Shown here: positions 1-8,971 of the stretch, piece after piece | How positions within the stretch are numbered: the stretch's first letter is position 1 | Layout of the letters: the number at the start of each line of letters is the position of its first letter | NCBI RefSeq assembly: GCF_030123405.1 | Contig: NZ_CP126110.1 | Span: 5,524,298-5,588,297, forward strand | Direction: 5' to 3' | Length of the DNA stretch: 64,000 nt | Origin: Neobacillus sp. WH10 | GTDB taxonomy: Bacteria; Bacillota; Bacilli; Bacillales; Cytobacillaceae | Program-made: the position numbers and the translations under genes | The notes under the pieces: model-generated | The model's database searches: none | What the model was told of the DNA's origin: nothing | The model's input: only the letters and a program-made list of their open reading frames with translations

Positions 1-613
1 TTTGAATAAATTGTTCAAAGCCTTCTGCTTTATACAAACTAGTTAAAAGATCCACTTTTTTTGCTGTTGAAAATGATATTGCACAATCATTATCTTCAAT
101 TTTACTTTGAAGCCAAAGTCTTTCTTCTGGTTCAACATGCCCGATTTCGAAACCGATATGGCCAATATACACTTTCATCAAATATTGAATAGCAGCTAAC
201 CCATCTTGTAATTGTCCCTTCTTCTCTGGACAAATAATTTCTGCTGGGATTTCCTTCACATCTTCTTCTGTTAAACCATAGTAAGACAAAGTGAGAATAT
301 CGGATGGAGTTTGTCTTTCTAATGGATAAACATTTGCTTCTAAATGACCATTTGTGCGAATATTTTCCGCAAGTTTTAATACGTCTACAAGCTTCTTCAT
401 TTTATTAATTACGAATGTCGGTGAATACCCTTGCTGTGGTAGTTCTTCATTATTTTGGGTTATTTCTAATTGTGGAGCTCCCCACACCGCAAATAACTCT
501 TGTAAGCTTTCGTCAACTAAAGCCTCATCAGTCAAAAACAAATCATACTGTTCTAACAAATAACCTAAGTTAGGTCCAAATACATCATGCCACGAGCTAG
601 TTGAGTTATTCAT
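1..613 (-). CDS. odhA: 2-oxoglutarate dehydrogenase E1 component, N-terminal part (runs off window)
   Basis: Thiamine-diphosphate E1 subunit of the 2-oxoglutarate dehydrogenase complex in the TCA cycle. The minus-strand frame is open from an ATG at 613 to the window edge, about 204 residues. It begins MNNSTSSWHDVFGPNLGYLL and continues with LEANVYPLERQTPSDIL, EIPAEIICP and a GFEIGHV segment, all typical of Bacillus OdhA N-termini. An AAGGGATG ribosome site precedes the ATG. It lies 63 bases downstream of the DASS transporter and probably shares its transcript. The thiamine-binding region lies outside the window; odhB would be expected next. Confidence 0.88.
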   Translation of the reverse strand, partial: MNNSTSSWHDVFGPNLGYLLEQYDLFLTDEALVDESLQELFAVWGAPQLEITQNNEELPQQGYSPTFVINKMKKLVDVLKLAENIRTNGHLEANVYPLERQTPSDILTLSYYGLTEEDVKEIPAEIICPEKKGQLQDGLAAIQYLMKVYIGHIGFEIGHVEPEERLWLQSKIEDNDCAISFSTAKKVDLLTSLYKAEGFEQFIQ

Positions 614-676
614 ACTTTCACATCCCTTATAATCAAGTTAAACTATATAAATTGATGGTTAAATTTTTCTTCTTTC

Positions 677-2134
677 TTAGAGCAAACCTACCCATTGCCA
701 GTACGTTAAGCTGAAAATGATAATTAAGATATAACCAGCGATAGTAATTGGAATACCGGATTTCAAAAGGTCTTTTGTTGTAAATGCACCTGTTCCATAT
801 GCAAGCATATTTTGTGGTGCACTTACTGGTAATAAAAATCCAAAGCTGACAGCAAATTGTTGAATTAATACAAGCCCTGGTCCATTAAAGGACGTTGGCT
901 CCATTGACATCACGAGTGCAATAACAATTGGAATGAAAGCAGAAGATAAACTTGTTGCACTTGCAAAACCTAAATGGATTAAAATATTAAATAAAGTTAG
1001 TACCATAATAATGAAAATAAGTGGCATACTCGTTAAACCAACAGCTTCTAATGTTTCTTGTGACAACCATGATGCCCCATGAGTTTGTAATAATACCGTT
1101 CCTAACGAAATTCCGACTGCGAATACGATAATAGTTCCCCAAGGAATTTTACTTTCCACTTCTTTCCATGTGAAAATTCCAATACCAGGAAACAGCATAA
1201 AAGCAACAGCAGCAATGGTAACTGTAGTAGAATCAAATGGATGGAGGATTCCTTCCGTTGCCCAAAGTACTAATAGTACTATTGAGATTATGATTAATCG
1301 GAATTCTTTTGATGAAATCTTTCCTAACTCCTTTAATTGAGCACTTATAATTTCTTTTCCACCTTGTAGTTCTCCGATTTCGGGTTTAATGAGCTTGTTC
1401 ATAACAAAGAATAAGATAACAGACATGATAATGGACCAAGGTCCAGCGTATAACAACCATTGTCCCCATGTAATATTAGAACCAAATGATTGTTCCATAA
1501 ATCCTAAAGCAACCATGTTTTGCGCAGCTGCAGTTTTAATACCAATGTTCCAGATAGAAATGGATTGAACAGCTGTTACAATAAGTAAAGCCGACAATCT
1601 ACTTGTTTTTGGAAGACTGAAAGCTGCTACAATTCCCATTAGAATCGGAATGATTGTACCTGCACGTGCGGTTGCACTTGGTACGAATAAGGCAAGAATG
1701 ATACTGACCACAATCGTTCCAAAAACTAAGCTACTCGTTTTTGTCCCTACTTTTGACATAATGAATAAGGCCAGACGTTTATGCAATCCTGTTATTTCCA
1801 TGGCAGCAGCGATGAATAGGGCTCCTGCCACAAGTCCGACAGCCGAAGAGCTAAACCCGCCAAGTGCAATTTTTAATGCACCTTGACTAGTATAAGTTAC
1901 GGATGGATCCTCGATCGTTGGTGCAAGTCCTATAAAAACAGTAATTAATACGATAATAAGAGCAGCACTTACTGCATAAGATACCGCTTCAGTCACCCAA
2001 AGAATGACTGCTAATGCTAATATTGCCAGCGCCCTTTGTCCTGCAATTGGGAGACCATCAGGATTGGGAAGCATGACGATAATAAAAAATACTGCAAATG
2101 CGAGGCAAATGGATATTAATTTTTTCTTTTCCAC
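677..2134 (-). CDS. DASS-family sodium/dicarboxylate (2-oxoglutarate/succinate type) transporter
   Basis: Integral membrane protein of 485 residues with about twelve hydrophobic segments. It belongs to the divalent anion:sodium symporter (DASS) family; the C-terminal PVSAPQNMLAYG segment matches the family's substrate/sodium-binding loop. The start is GTG at 2134, preceded by AAAGGAGGGA at good spacing. The gene sits between lpd and odhA on the same strand, so a role in supplying 2-oxoglutarate or another C4/C5 dicarboxylate to the dehydrogenase is a reasonable inference. The exact substrate cannot be read from sequence. Confidence 0.85.
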   Translation of the reverse strand: MEKKKLISICLAFAVFFIIVMLPNPDGLPIAGQRALAILALAVILWVTEAVSYAVSAALIIVLITVFIGLAPTIEDPSVTYTSQGALKIALGGFSSSAVGLVAGALFIAAAMEITGLHKRLALFIMSKVGTKTSSLVFGTIVVSIILALFVPSATARAGTIIPILMGIVAAFSLPKTSRLSALLIVTAVQSISIWNIGIKTAAAQNMVALGFMEQSFGSNITWGQWLLYAGPWSIIMSVILFFVMNKLIKPEIGELQGGKEIISAQLKELGKISSKEFRLIIISIVLLVLWATEGILHPFDSTTVTIAAVAFMLFPGIGIFTWKEVESKIPWGTIIVFAVGISLGTVLLQTHGASWLSQETLEAVGLTSMPLIFIIMVLTLFNILIHLGFASATSLSSAFIPIVIALVMSMEPTSFNGPGLVLIQQFAVSFGFLLPVSAPQNMLAYGTGAFTTKDLLKSGIPITIAGYILIIIFSLTYWQWVGLL

Positions 2135-2187
2135 TTTATTTCCCTCCTTTTGTTTTTACAATATTATTGTAAACTATAAAAAAATAA

Positions 2188-2202
2188 TGAAAGCGCTTTA
2201 CA
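2188..2202. promoter_or_regulatory. Probable CcpA cre site upstream of the DASS transporter
   Basis: TGAAAGCGCTTTACA is a near-palindrome with the GCGC-centred core of catabolite-responsive elements. It lies 54 bases upstream of the transporter start, between lpd and the transporter. It is about two positions off the 14-base consensus because one base is inserted. Confidence 0.5.
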
Positions 2203-2282
2203 AAGTTAACTAATCACTTTCATTAGTTACAGAAGTATTAAATAATTCGTCTAAGGTTTTGCGTTAGCCAACTAACGATTTA

Positions 2283-3689
2283 TCATTTTACAATGTGGAT
2301 AGGGTTTCCTAGTTCGACTTCTGCTGTTTCCATCACTATTTCCCCAAGAGTTGGGTGGGCATGGATGGTTAATGCTAAATCTTCTGCTGTTAATCCTGCT
2401 TCAATCGCTAATGAAAGCTCAGCAATCATATCTGAAGCACTTGGCCCAATAATTTGACCTCCAATTACAACTCCATTATCTTTTCGAGTGATCAGTTTAA
2501 CAAAGCCTTCTGTTTGGTTGAGTGCAATCGCTCTCCCATTAACAGCGAATGGGAATTTTGCACTTTTGGCTTCTATCCCTTTTTCTTTCGCAGTCTCTTC
2601 CGTAAGGCCTACAACCGCTATTTCTGGTTCAGAGAAAACGACGGCTGGAATACAAGTATAATCGACAACTGCCTTTTCTCCAGCGATGGCTTCAGCAGCC
2701 ACTTTTCCTTCATAGGAAGCTTTATGGGCAAGTTGCGGTCCAGCTACAACGTCCCCTATGGCATAAATATTTTGTACAGAAGTTCTGCATTGCTTATCTG
2801 TTTTAATTAATCCTTTAAGATTCATTTCTACGCCAATTTCTTTTAAACCCATTTGGTCTGTATTCGGTTTTCTTCCAACGCTCACAAGTAAATAATCTGC
2901 TTGTAATGTTTTTTCTCCCCCATTTATTTCAAACGTAACCTCGACTGCATTATCTACCTCTTTCGCATCTTTTACGAAGGCTTTTGTAAATATTTCAACA
3001 CCTTTTTTCTTCATGTTTCGCTTCACAATAGAGGTAATCTTATTATCCATTCCATTGAGAAGATCACTCTGTCCCTCTAAAATCATTACTTTCGTACCAA
3101 AATTAGCATAGACTCCAGCTAGTTCAATTCCAATTACGCCTCCACCAACAACGACTAAACTCTTCGGAATTTCCATTAAATTTAAAGCACCTGTAGAATC
3201 AATGATTCTATTTGAAAATTTCATAGCAGGAAGTTCGACTGGACGAGATCCAGTTGCCACAATCGCATGTTTAAAACTAATTGTTTTTACTCCTTCACTG
3301 CCGCTAACTTTCACTGTATTAGCATCAACAAAAGCAGCTGTACCTTTCACGATTTCTACTTTATTTCCTTTTAAAAGCGTTCCGACTCCACTTGTTAATT
3401 TTTTTACAACACCATCTTTGAAAGCTTGGACCTTTGAAAAGTCCACCTCTACCTTATTAACTGAAATACCGAATACATCTAGATTTTGGGCTTGATGAAA
3501 GTGATGGCCTGCTGTAATCAGTGCTTTTGATGGAATACAGCCTACGTTTAAACAAACCCCTCCAAGGTTTTCCTTCTCAACAATCGTAACTTTTTGTCCC
3601 AACTGTGCAGCACGAATTGCTGCTACATATCCTCCTGGTCCAGCTCCAATTACAATTGTTTCTGTTGCATGAAGTTCATTTGCGTTCAT
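2283..3689 (-). CDS. lpdA: Dihydrolipoyl dehydrogenase (E3)
   Basis: FAD-dependent E3 subunit that reoxidises dihydrolipoamide in 2-oxoacid dehydrogenase complexes with NAD+. The 468 residues carry the FAD dinucleotide motif GAGPGG (about 15-20), the redox disulfide CLNVGC (about C46/C51), the NAD motif GGGVIGIE and the C-terminal HAHPTLGE catalytic dyad. It is the first gene of an lpd - transporter - odhA set rather than part of a pdh operon, which suggests a dedicated E3 for 2-oxoglutarate dehydrogenase. A cre-like site lies upstream. Confidence 0.93.
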   Translation of the reverse strand: MNANELHATETIVIGAGPGGYVAAIRAAQLGQKVTIVEKENLGGVCLNVGCIPSKALITAGHHFHQAQNLDVFGISVNKVEVDFSKVQAFKDGVVKKLTSGVGTLLKGNKVEIVKGTAAFVDANTVKVSGSEGVKTISFKHAIVATGSRPVELPAMKFSNRIIDSTGALNLMEIPKSLVVVGGGVIGIELAGVYANFGTKVMILEGQSDLLNGMDNKITSIVKRNMKKKGVEIFTKAFVKDAKEVDNAVEVTFEINGGEKTLQADYLLVSVGRKPNTDQMGLKEIGVEMNLKGLIKTDKQCRTSVQNIYAIGDVVAGPQLAHKASYEGKVAAEAIAGEKAVVDYTCIPAVVFSEPEIAVVGLTEETAKEKGIEAKSAKFPFAVNGRAIALNQTEGFVKLITRKDNGVVIGGQIIGPSASDMIAELSLAIEAGLTAEDLALTIHAHPTLGEIVMETAEVELGNPIHIVK

Positions 3690-4079
3690 TTTTCATCCTC
3701 CAATTACATTTATTTTGTTCACAAGAGCGGTATCTCTTAATTCAACATCGATTAAGCGCTTTCAAATTAGTTCAAAAAAACATTCATGTGAACAATTGAT
3801 AGAATCATATTTCTGATCTAAATGTAATGAAATAATTCTTGCATATCTATAATTCGTAAATTAAGAAAGTGAATATGTAATTATCGAAAGGAATCATATG
3901 CCTTCCTATCACTATGAAGTGACTATTGCCAAAAAAATACAAGTTCAATTTAGTTTGCTCACTATTTCACTTACTTTAATTACATAATTTTCATTAGTTA
4001 CACTTTATTCTTTTATGGCTAAAAAAAAAGTATGATCAATTTGTAAGAAATAGCCGGCTAAGACGTTCTTCACAACAAT
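3690..4079. other. Divergent intergenic region between lpd and the AEC transporter
   Basis: About 390 AT-rich bases with no coding frame I can support. It holds a cre-like site at 3751-3764. The Rex-like dyad starts at its right edge, so promoters for both operons must lie here. Confidence 0.6.
3751..3764. promoter_or_regulatory. Probable CcpA cre site upstream of lpd
   Basis: ATTAAGCGCTTTCA matches the cre consensus TGWAANCGNTNWCA at 12 of 14 positions. It lies about 62 bases upstream of the lpd start, as expected for carbon catabolite repression of a TCA-linked operon. Confidence 0.55.
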
Positions 4080-4097
4080 ATGTGAAAAGATTCACAA
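4080..4097. promoter_or_regulatory. Rex-like (NADH-sensing repressor) operator
   Basis: ATGTGAAAAGATTCACAA matches the Rex consensus TTGTGAANNNNTTCACAA at all but the first base. It sits directly upstream of the ribosome site of the AEC transporter - dehydrogenase pair. Rex represses NADH-consuming fermentative genes in Bacillus, which fits a reductive dehydrogenase operon. Confidence 0.65.
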
Positions 4098-4121
4098 ACA
4101 ACTTTTTTGGAGGAACATTCT

Positions 4122-5177
4122 ATGAAACTATTTGAAATAATCCAATCGACCTTTACAAACATGGATATTGTTAGTTCTATTACATCAACCATCTTTATCA
4201 TTTTATTAGGTTTCTTCTGCCGCAAAAAAGGCATATTTAATGAAAATGTAGGAAAGATGCTGTCAAAGGTTGTCTTAACTGTTGCACTTCCTGCTTTAGC
4301 ATTTAACTCTTTTATGACAAATATTGATCAAAAATCCTTGTCTGAGGGAATGAATATTTTAATTTGGGGACTACTTATTTATGTCATTTTAATTTTTATC
4401 TCTAAACCGATGTACCTTAAATATGAAGGTAATAAACAGGATACTTTACGCGTTTTAACAATCTTTGGTTCAACTACTTTCTTTGGTATTCCGATTGTAG
4501 GTGCTATATACGGAGCTGAAGGAGTCCTATACGCTTCTATATTCAATATTGGTTATCGTATTTTCCTATATTCATATGGTTATATCAAAATGAGTGGATT
4601 AAAAATGGAGACAAAAAACATTAAGGAAATGTTTTTAAATCCAATTGTCATTGCAACATTTCTAGGATTGTTTATTTGGATTTTCCAAGGTTCATTACCA
4701 CAAGTAACGGTTACAACTGCTGATGGGGCGCAGGCACAATTTGCTTTTCTAAGACTTGACCAGACTGCTGTTTGGCTCTTTAAACCAATGACTTATTTAG
4801 CAGGTCTTGCCTCTCCGCTCGCTTGGCTTTCTATTGGTTCAACGCTTGGTGCTGTTCAGTTTAAAAAAGCCGTTTCCGACCGGACATCATGGGTATACAG
4901 CTTAAACAAAATTGTCCTTGTTCCTATTATCAATATTGTATTGTTAGCTATTCTTTCACTAACAGGCATTCTAACAATGAGTCAAATTGGCTTAGGGGTC
5001 GTTGTCATTATGATGGCTGCACCAACTGCTACTGTAGCAGCTGCATACGCTATTAGTTTTGATAAGGATGCAATTCTTGCTTCTAACGCATCTTTACTTT
5101 CAACCATCACTGCAGTAATTATGATTCCAGTTTGGATCATTATTCTTAATCTCATTAGTCATTTAAGTATTTTTTAA
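4122..5177 (+). CDS. AEC-family (auxin efflux carrier/malate permease-like) transporter
   Basis: Hydrophobic protein of about 351 residues with roughly ten membrane segments in two halves. It is of the AEC/MleP family, whose bacterial members move malate, lactate or related hydroxy- and dicarboxylates. The ATG at 4122 is preceded by GGAGG at 7 bases; an upstream TTG at 4107 would overlap that ribosome site and is rejected. The dehydrogenase gene follows after 35 bases, so the pair is probably co-transcribed from a Rex-controlled promoter. It could import a hydroxy acid or export the reduced product. Confidence 0.82.
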   Translation: MKLFEIIQSTFTNMDIVSSITSTIFIILLGFFCRKKGIFNENVGKMLSKVVLTVALPALAFNSFMTNIDQKSLSEGMNILIWGLLIYVILIFISKPMYLKYEGNKQDTLRVLTIFGSTTFFGIPIVGAIYGAEGVLYASIFNIGYRIFLYSYGYIKMSGLKMETKNIKEMFLNPIVIATFLGLFIWIFQGSLPQVTVTTADGAQAQFAFLRLDQTAVWLFKPMTYLAGLASPLAWLSIGSTLGAVQFKKAVSDRTSWVYSLNKIVLVPIINIVLLAILSLTGILTMSQIGLGVVVIMMAAPTATVAAAYAISFDKDAILASNASLLSTITAVIMIPVWIIILNLISHLSIF

Positions 5178-5212
5178 TAAAACAAATTTACGAACAAAAG
5201 GAGACATAAATC

Positions 5213-6241
5213 ATGGTACTTAAAGTAGTTTGTTACGGTGTACGAAAAAACGAAGTTGAATTCTTTAATCGACTAAATAAATATAACTTTGATCTATATT
5301 TAATAGAAGATTTATTAAATCATGAAAATGTTGATACAGCCAAAGGAATGGATGCTGTTGTTTTAAGAGGAAATTGCCTGGCAGACGAACAAAACATCTA
5401 TAAAATGAAAGAGTATGGGGTTAAATACCTGTTTACAAGAACTGTTGGTTATAATCATATTGACTTACAAGCAGCCGCAGATTGTGATATGCATGTAGCA
5501 AGAGTTCCTTCATACTCTCCGAATGCTATTGCTGAGCTGTCATTAACACTTGCAATGACTTTATTAAGACATACCGCTTACACAACAAACAGGACCGCTA
5601 ATAAAGATTTCACTGTAGATGGTGTTATGTTCAGTAAAGAAATTAGAAATTGTAAAGTTGGTATTCTTGGTACTGGTAAGATTGGTTTAACTGAAGCGAA
5701 GCTGTTTAAAGGACTAGGTGCCGAAGTTCTTGGATATGATTTATATCCGAGTGATGAAGCGAAAAAACACGTGACCTTTATGGAATTAGATGATTTGCTA
5801 AAAGAGAGCGATATCGTAAGCTTACATGTACCTTATTTTCCTGGAAAAAATGATCAAATGGTAAATGCTGATTTCATCGCAAAAATGAAGGATGGTGCCA
5901 TTTTAATTAACACCGCTCGTGGCGAATTACAGGATAATGAGGCAATTCTAGAAGCTCTTCAATCACATAAACTTGAAGGCTTTGCAACAGATGTTTTTGC
6001 AAATGAAGCAAGTATTTTCTTTCAAAAATTTGATGGAAAGCGAAAAAATCTTGACCCAACAGTAAAGGCTTTAGTTGATTTGTACCCTCGTGTTCTTGTT
6101 ACACCGCATGTAGGTTCAAATACTGACGAAGCACTATCTAATATGATTGAAACAAGCTTCGAAAACTTAAACGATATGATGACATTAGGCACAACACATA
6201 ATGCCATCGACTTACCTAATAAACGTGAGCTTGTCTCATAG
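5213..6241 (+). CDS. D-2-hydroxyacid dehydrogenase, (R)-2-hydroxyglutarate dehydrogenase-like
   Basis: NAD-dependent D-isomer 2-hydroxyacid dehydrogenase of 342 residues. It has the Rossmann motif GILGTGKIG (about 147-155), the substrate arginine in NTARGEL, and the catalytic histidine in TPHVGSN. The segments VLRGNC, RTVGYNHID, LLRHTAYTTNRTANKDF and MFSKEIRNC resemble clostridial HgdH, which interconverts 2-oxoglutarate and (R)-2-hydroxyglutarate, more than lactobacillar D-lactate dehydrogenase. This comparison is from memory. Proximity to odhA supports a 2-oxoglutarate substrate, but D-lactate dehydrogenase remains possible. Confidence 0.8.
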   Translation: MVLKVVCYGVRKNEVEFFNRLNKYNFDLYLIEDLLNHENVDTAKGMDAVVLRGNCLADEQNIYKMKEYGVKYLFTRTVGYNHIDLQAAADCDMHVARVPSYSPNAIAELSLTLAMTLLRHTAYTTNRTANKDFTVDGVMFSKEIRNCKVGILGTGKIGLTEAKLFKGLGAEVLGYDLYPSDEAKKHVTFMELDDLLKESDIVSLHVPYFPGKNDQMVNADFIAKMKDGAILINTARGELQDNEAILEALQSHKLEGFATDVFANEASIFFQKFDGKRKNLDPTVKALVDLYPRVLVTPHVGSNTDEALSNMIETSFENLNDMMTLGTTHNAIDLPNKRELVS

Positions 6242-6425
6242 AAAACCGCTGCGCATCTTACTAGAGGTGAGAATGGATTTGGATGTACCGGCGAATAAGC
6301 AGATTTCCTATTTTTAGTTCTTATCCGTAACTTTTAAAGAAAAGCGCAAGCTTCCTTTGTGTGGCGTATAGACCGGAGCGTCAAGTTATCTTCACCACTG
6401 CTAATTTATACTTTCTTAACATACA

Positions 6426-6484
6426 AAAAGGATCTATTTTTCCCTTCGTTATGCGAGAAACGAAAGGTTGATATAGATCCTTTT
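6426..6484. terminator. Bidirectional terminator hairpin
   Basis: AAAAGGATCTAT (from 6426) and ATAGATCCTTTT (ending 6484) form a long stem between the convergent dehydrogenase and response regulator genes. A second inner stem (CCTTCGTT with AACGAAAGG) lies inside. A/T runs on both sides suit termination in both directions. Confidence 0.75.
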
Positions 6485-6487
6485 CAT

Positions 6488-7210
6488 TTATTTAAACGAC
6501 TTAATTACATGCTCGTTCTCTGGGGCAATCTGATAAACTGTAATGGGACGCCCGACTGTTAAATACTTTAATTCTTCTCTTAGATAGCCTAATTCATTTA
6601 AGTACAGTAAATATTTTTTCGTTGAAATACGTGATATGTCAATTAACTTTGCAATATCTTCTGTTGAGAAATAACTCGTTTGTTGCTCTACAACACGTAA
6701 AATCTTCTTTAATGTTAATTTAGATAATCCTTTTGGCAGCGTTGAAGCTAAATCATCATCAGAATGCAATGACGGCTTTCCTTCTTTTGTTAATATTTGA
6801 TCCAGTGTCTCCTGATCTGCTTCCTTTAATTTAGTAGTTAATGAATAATAATGACTAAATTTCTCCATAGCAAGCTTAAATCTTTCATAAGTGAAGGGTT
6901 TAATTAAGAAATCAATAACGCCATACTCAAGCGCTTTTTTTATTGTAGGAATGTCATTTGCTGCTGTAATCATAATAATCGGTATGGAAAGCTGTTTTTG
7001 ACGAATATTTTGTAAAAATTCAATTCCTGTTTCTCCTGGTAAGTAAACATCAAGTAAGATTAAATCTGGTTTATTTTTATTAAGTACATTCCATAATTCA
7101 GAAATACTCCTAACAGTTGCAACTATTCTAAAACCGCCATAGCGCTCAACAAATTGCTGATTGATCATGGCAACCATAGGATCATCTTCCACTATGATGA
7201 CTTCAATCAT
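6488..7210 (-). CDS. CitB/DcuR-type response regulator
   Basis: Response regulator of 240 residues. The receiver domain has EDD near the N-terminus, the phosphoacceptor Asp54 in LLLDVYLPGE and the conserved lysine in LIKPFTYERF. The C-terminal helix-turn-helix is of the CitT/MalR/DcuR kind (SRISTKKYLLYLNELGYLRE). The ATG at 7210 is preceded by CGGAGGAA at 7 bases, so the longer frame from 7240 is rejected. It overlaps the kinase gene by 8 bases. It probably activates one of the nearby dicarboxylate operons. Confidence 0.9.
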   Translation of the reverse strand: MIEVIIVEDDPMVAMINQQFVERYGGFRIVATVRSISELWNVLNKNKPDLILLDVYLPGETGIEFLQNIRQKQLSIPIIMITAANDIPTIKKALEYGVIDFLIKPFTYERFKLAMEKFSHYYSLTTKLKEADQETLDQILTKEGKPSLHSDDDLASTLPKGLSKLTLKKILRVVEQQTSYFSTEDIAKLIDISRISTKKYLLYLNELGYLREELKYLTVGRPITVYQIAPENEHVIKSFK

Positions 7211-8828
7211 TGCTATTCCTCCGTTTGTAAGGCACTTCAATTCGGAAAATACTCCCTTTTCCTAGTTTTGATTCAACGTCAACCATTCCATTATACCGCT
7301 TTACAATTGACTGCACAGCATCTAAGCCATAGCCTCTTTTTTCACCTTTAGTTGAAAAGCCTCGTTCAAAGATCTTTTCTAGTAATTGCTCTTCAATACC
7401 CTCGCCTGTATCTTGTATTTCACAAATGATTACTTCTTCGTCTTCATCATAGCATAAAAAGAGTCTTACTTGTTTTTTTACGGATAATGCAACCGCCTCT
7501 TTGGAATTATCTAATAACACGCCCATTGATAATAGAAAATCATGAAGAAGCCCACCCATTGTCATATTTGGAAATTGAGAATCTGAATCTATTTTTAACT
7601 CTACACCTTGCTCTTTTAATTCACTCGATTTCCCAAGTAAGAAACCTGCAATAGCCGGGGATTTTATTTTATCCGTTACAAATCCAATTTCATGACGATA
7701 GTCAGCATTCAATACTCGAATAAAATGAGTAACATCCTCATATTTCCCTAATTCAATTAAACCTAGTATCGTATGCAGCTGATTCATAAATTTATGATTT
7801 TGTGCACGTATAGAATCTACATATTGTTCTGTCCCACTCAGTTCTCGAATAAGCTGCAGCATATCTGATTGATCCCTAATGGTGGCTACTGCTCCATAAA
7901 TTTTTCCTTTTACATAAATAAGCTTAATACTCACAATTAGCTCTAGTTGATTAACGACAATTACACGGTTGGAAATCGATTCTTCTGTTTCAAAAACTTC
8001 TTTAAATAACAGGGAAAAGATATCTTTAGTAAGATAACCATCCTGCATATACTCTTCCGTAAATTTTGCCTTTTCCATAACCTCAGAAAAATTATGGTTA
8101 TACAGAAGAACCTTTTGATCTGGGGCAACGGCAATAATCCCTTCACTAACTGAATCTTTAATGATCTCCCGTTCTTTCATCCTTGCAGCAATTTGCTTTG
8201 GCTCAAGTCCTAAAAGAGTTTTCTTTAGTTGATTAGCTAAGTACAAAGCTCCTAATAATCCGACAAAAAGACCTACGCCTAACCCTATGTAAATGGTTTT
8301 CTGAGCATTCCATAGCTCTTGGTTAATCGTTTCCTGTACATAACCTATACAAACTATTCCTACTTGCTCGCCCTTCTCATTCCATATTGGAGTAAAAAAA
8401 CGAGTACCTTCTCCCAATATTCCTTGTTCTCTTGAATAGTGTTCAACACCATTACTTGATTTTCTAGCATCTTCAATATTTGAAAACGGTTTTCCTATTA
8501 CACTCTTATCAGGATGTGATAAACGAATGAACTGATTATTGAGTACAACAATAAAGTTCACCTTTGTTTTTTTCATTACGTCCATTGTATAATCTTGAAC
8601 AATAGAACTAAACGAATCGCTGCTTACTTCACTAATTACACGAGGATCCTTTGCCACTACTCTTCCTATATCTTTTAGTTTCTCTTTTACCATCTCATTT
8701 TCTCTTTGAATCACATACCTATGTAACAGTGCTGCTGATGCTACCAATGAGACGAAAACAGACAATAATACGAGCAATGTCGTCATTTTTTTCAAAGATA
8801 GTCTTGATAGCCATTTTCTTTCAATCAT
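7203..8828 (-). CDS. CitA/DcuS-type sensor histidine kinase
   Basis: Membrane sensor kinase of about 541 residues. An N-terminal membrane helix is followed by an extracytoplasmic Cache/PDC-like ligand domain (about 40-175), a second helix, a PAS domain (about 215-320), the phosphoacceptor segment AQNHKFMNQLH and an HATPase domain with DTGEGI and GYGLDAVQ. This layout defines the citrate/fumarate-sensing DcuS/CitA/MalK group. The start is ATG 8828; GTG 8834 is an alternative. It lies next to two transporters and odhA, so a C4/C5 dicarboxylate ligand is likely. Confidence 0.88.
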   Translation of the reverse strand: MIERKWLSRLSLKKMTTLLVLLSVFVSLVASAALLHRYVIQRENEMVKEKLKDIGRVVAKDPRVISEVSSDSFSSIVQDYTMDVMKKTKVNFIVVLNNQFIRLSHPDKSVIGKPFSNIEDARKSSNGVEHYSREQGILGEGTRFFTPIWNEKGEQVGIVCIGYVQETINQELWNAQKTIYIGLGVGLFVGLLGALYLANQLKKTLLGLEPKQIAARMKEREIIKDSVSEGIIAVAPDQKVLLYNHNFSEVMEKAKFTEEYMQDGYLTKDIFSLLFKEVFETEESISNRVIVVNQLELIVSIKLIYVKGKIYGAVATIRDQSDMLQLIRELSGTEQYVDSIRAQNHKFMNQLHTILGLIELGKYEDVTHFIRVLNADYRHEIGFVTDKIKSPAIAGFLLGKSSELKEQGVELKIDSDSQFPNMTMGGLLHDFLLSMGVLLDNSKEAVALSVKKQVRLFLCYDEDEEVIICEIQDTGEGIEEQLLEKIFERGFSTKGEKRGYGLDAVQSIVKRYNGMVDVESKLGKGSIFRIEVPYKRRNSND

Positions 8829-8971
8829 TGTCACAATCCCCTATATTTTTTTATGATATTTATTTTAGCAAAAGTTGAAGCTATATATGATGGAGAATTG
8901 TCAACAAATCGAAACCTTTATAGTGTGTGTTATCGTTTAAGATGCTTATATACGATAAAGACGCAATATCA

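Noticed and set aside
2255..2282. Strong terminator between lpd and the DASS transporter
   Set aside because: The stem CGTTAG/CTAACG is short and no T run follows, so read-through into the transporter and odhA is more likely.
5213..6241. Plain fermentative D-lactate dehydrogenase
   Set aside because: Not excluded, but segments such as VLRGNC and LLRHTAYTTNRT fit hydroxyglutarate dehydrogenases better, and the neighbours are 2-oxoglutarate genes. Kept as the alternative.
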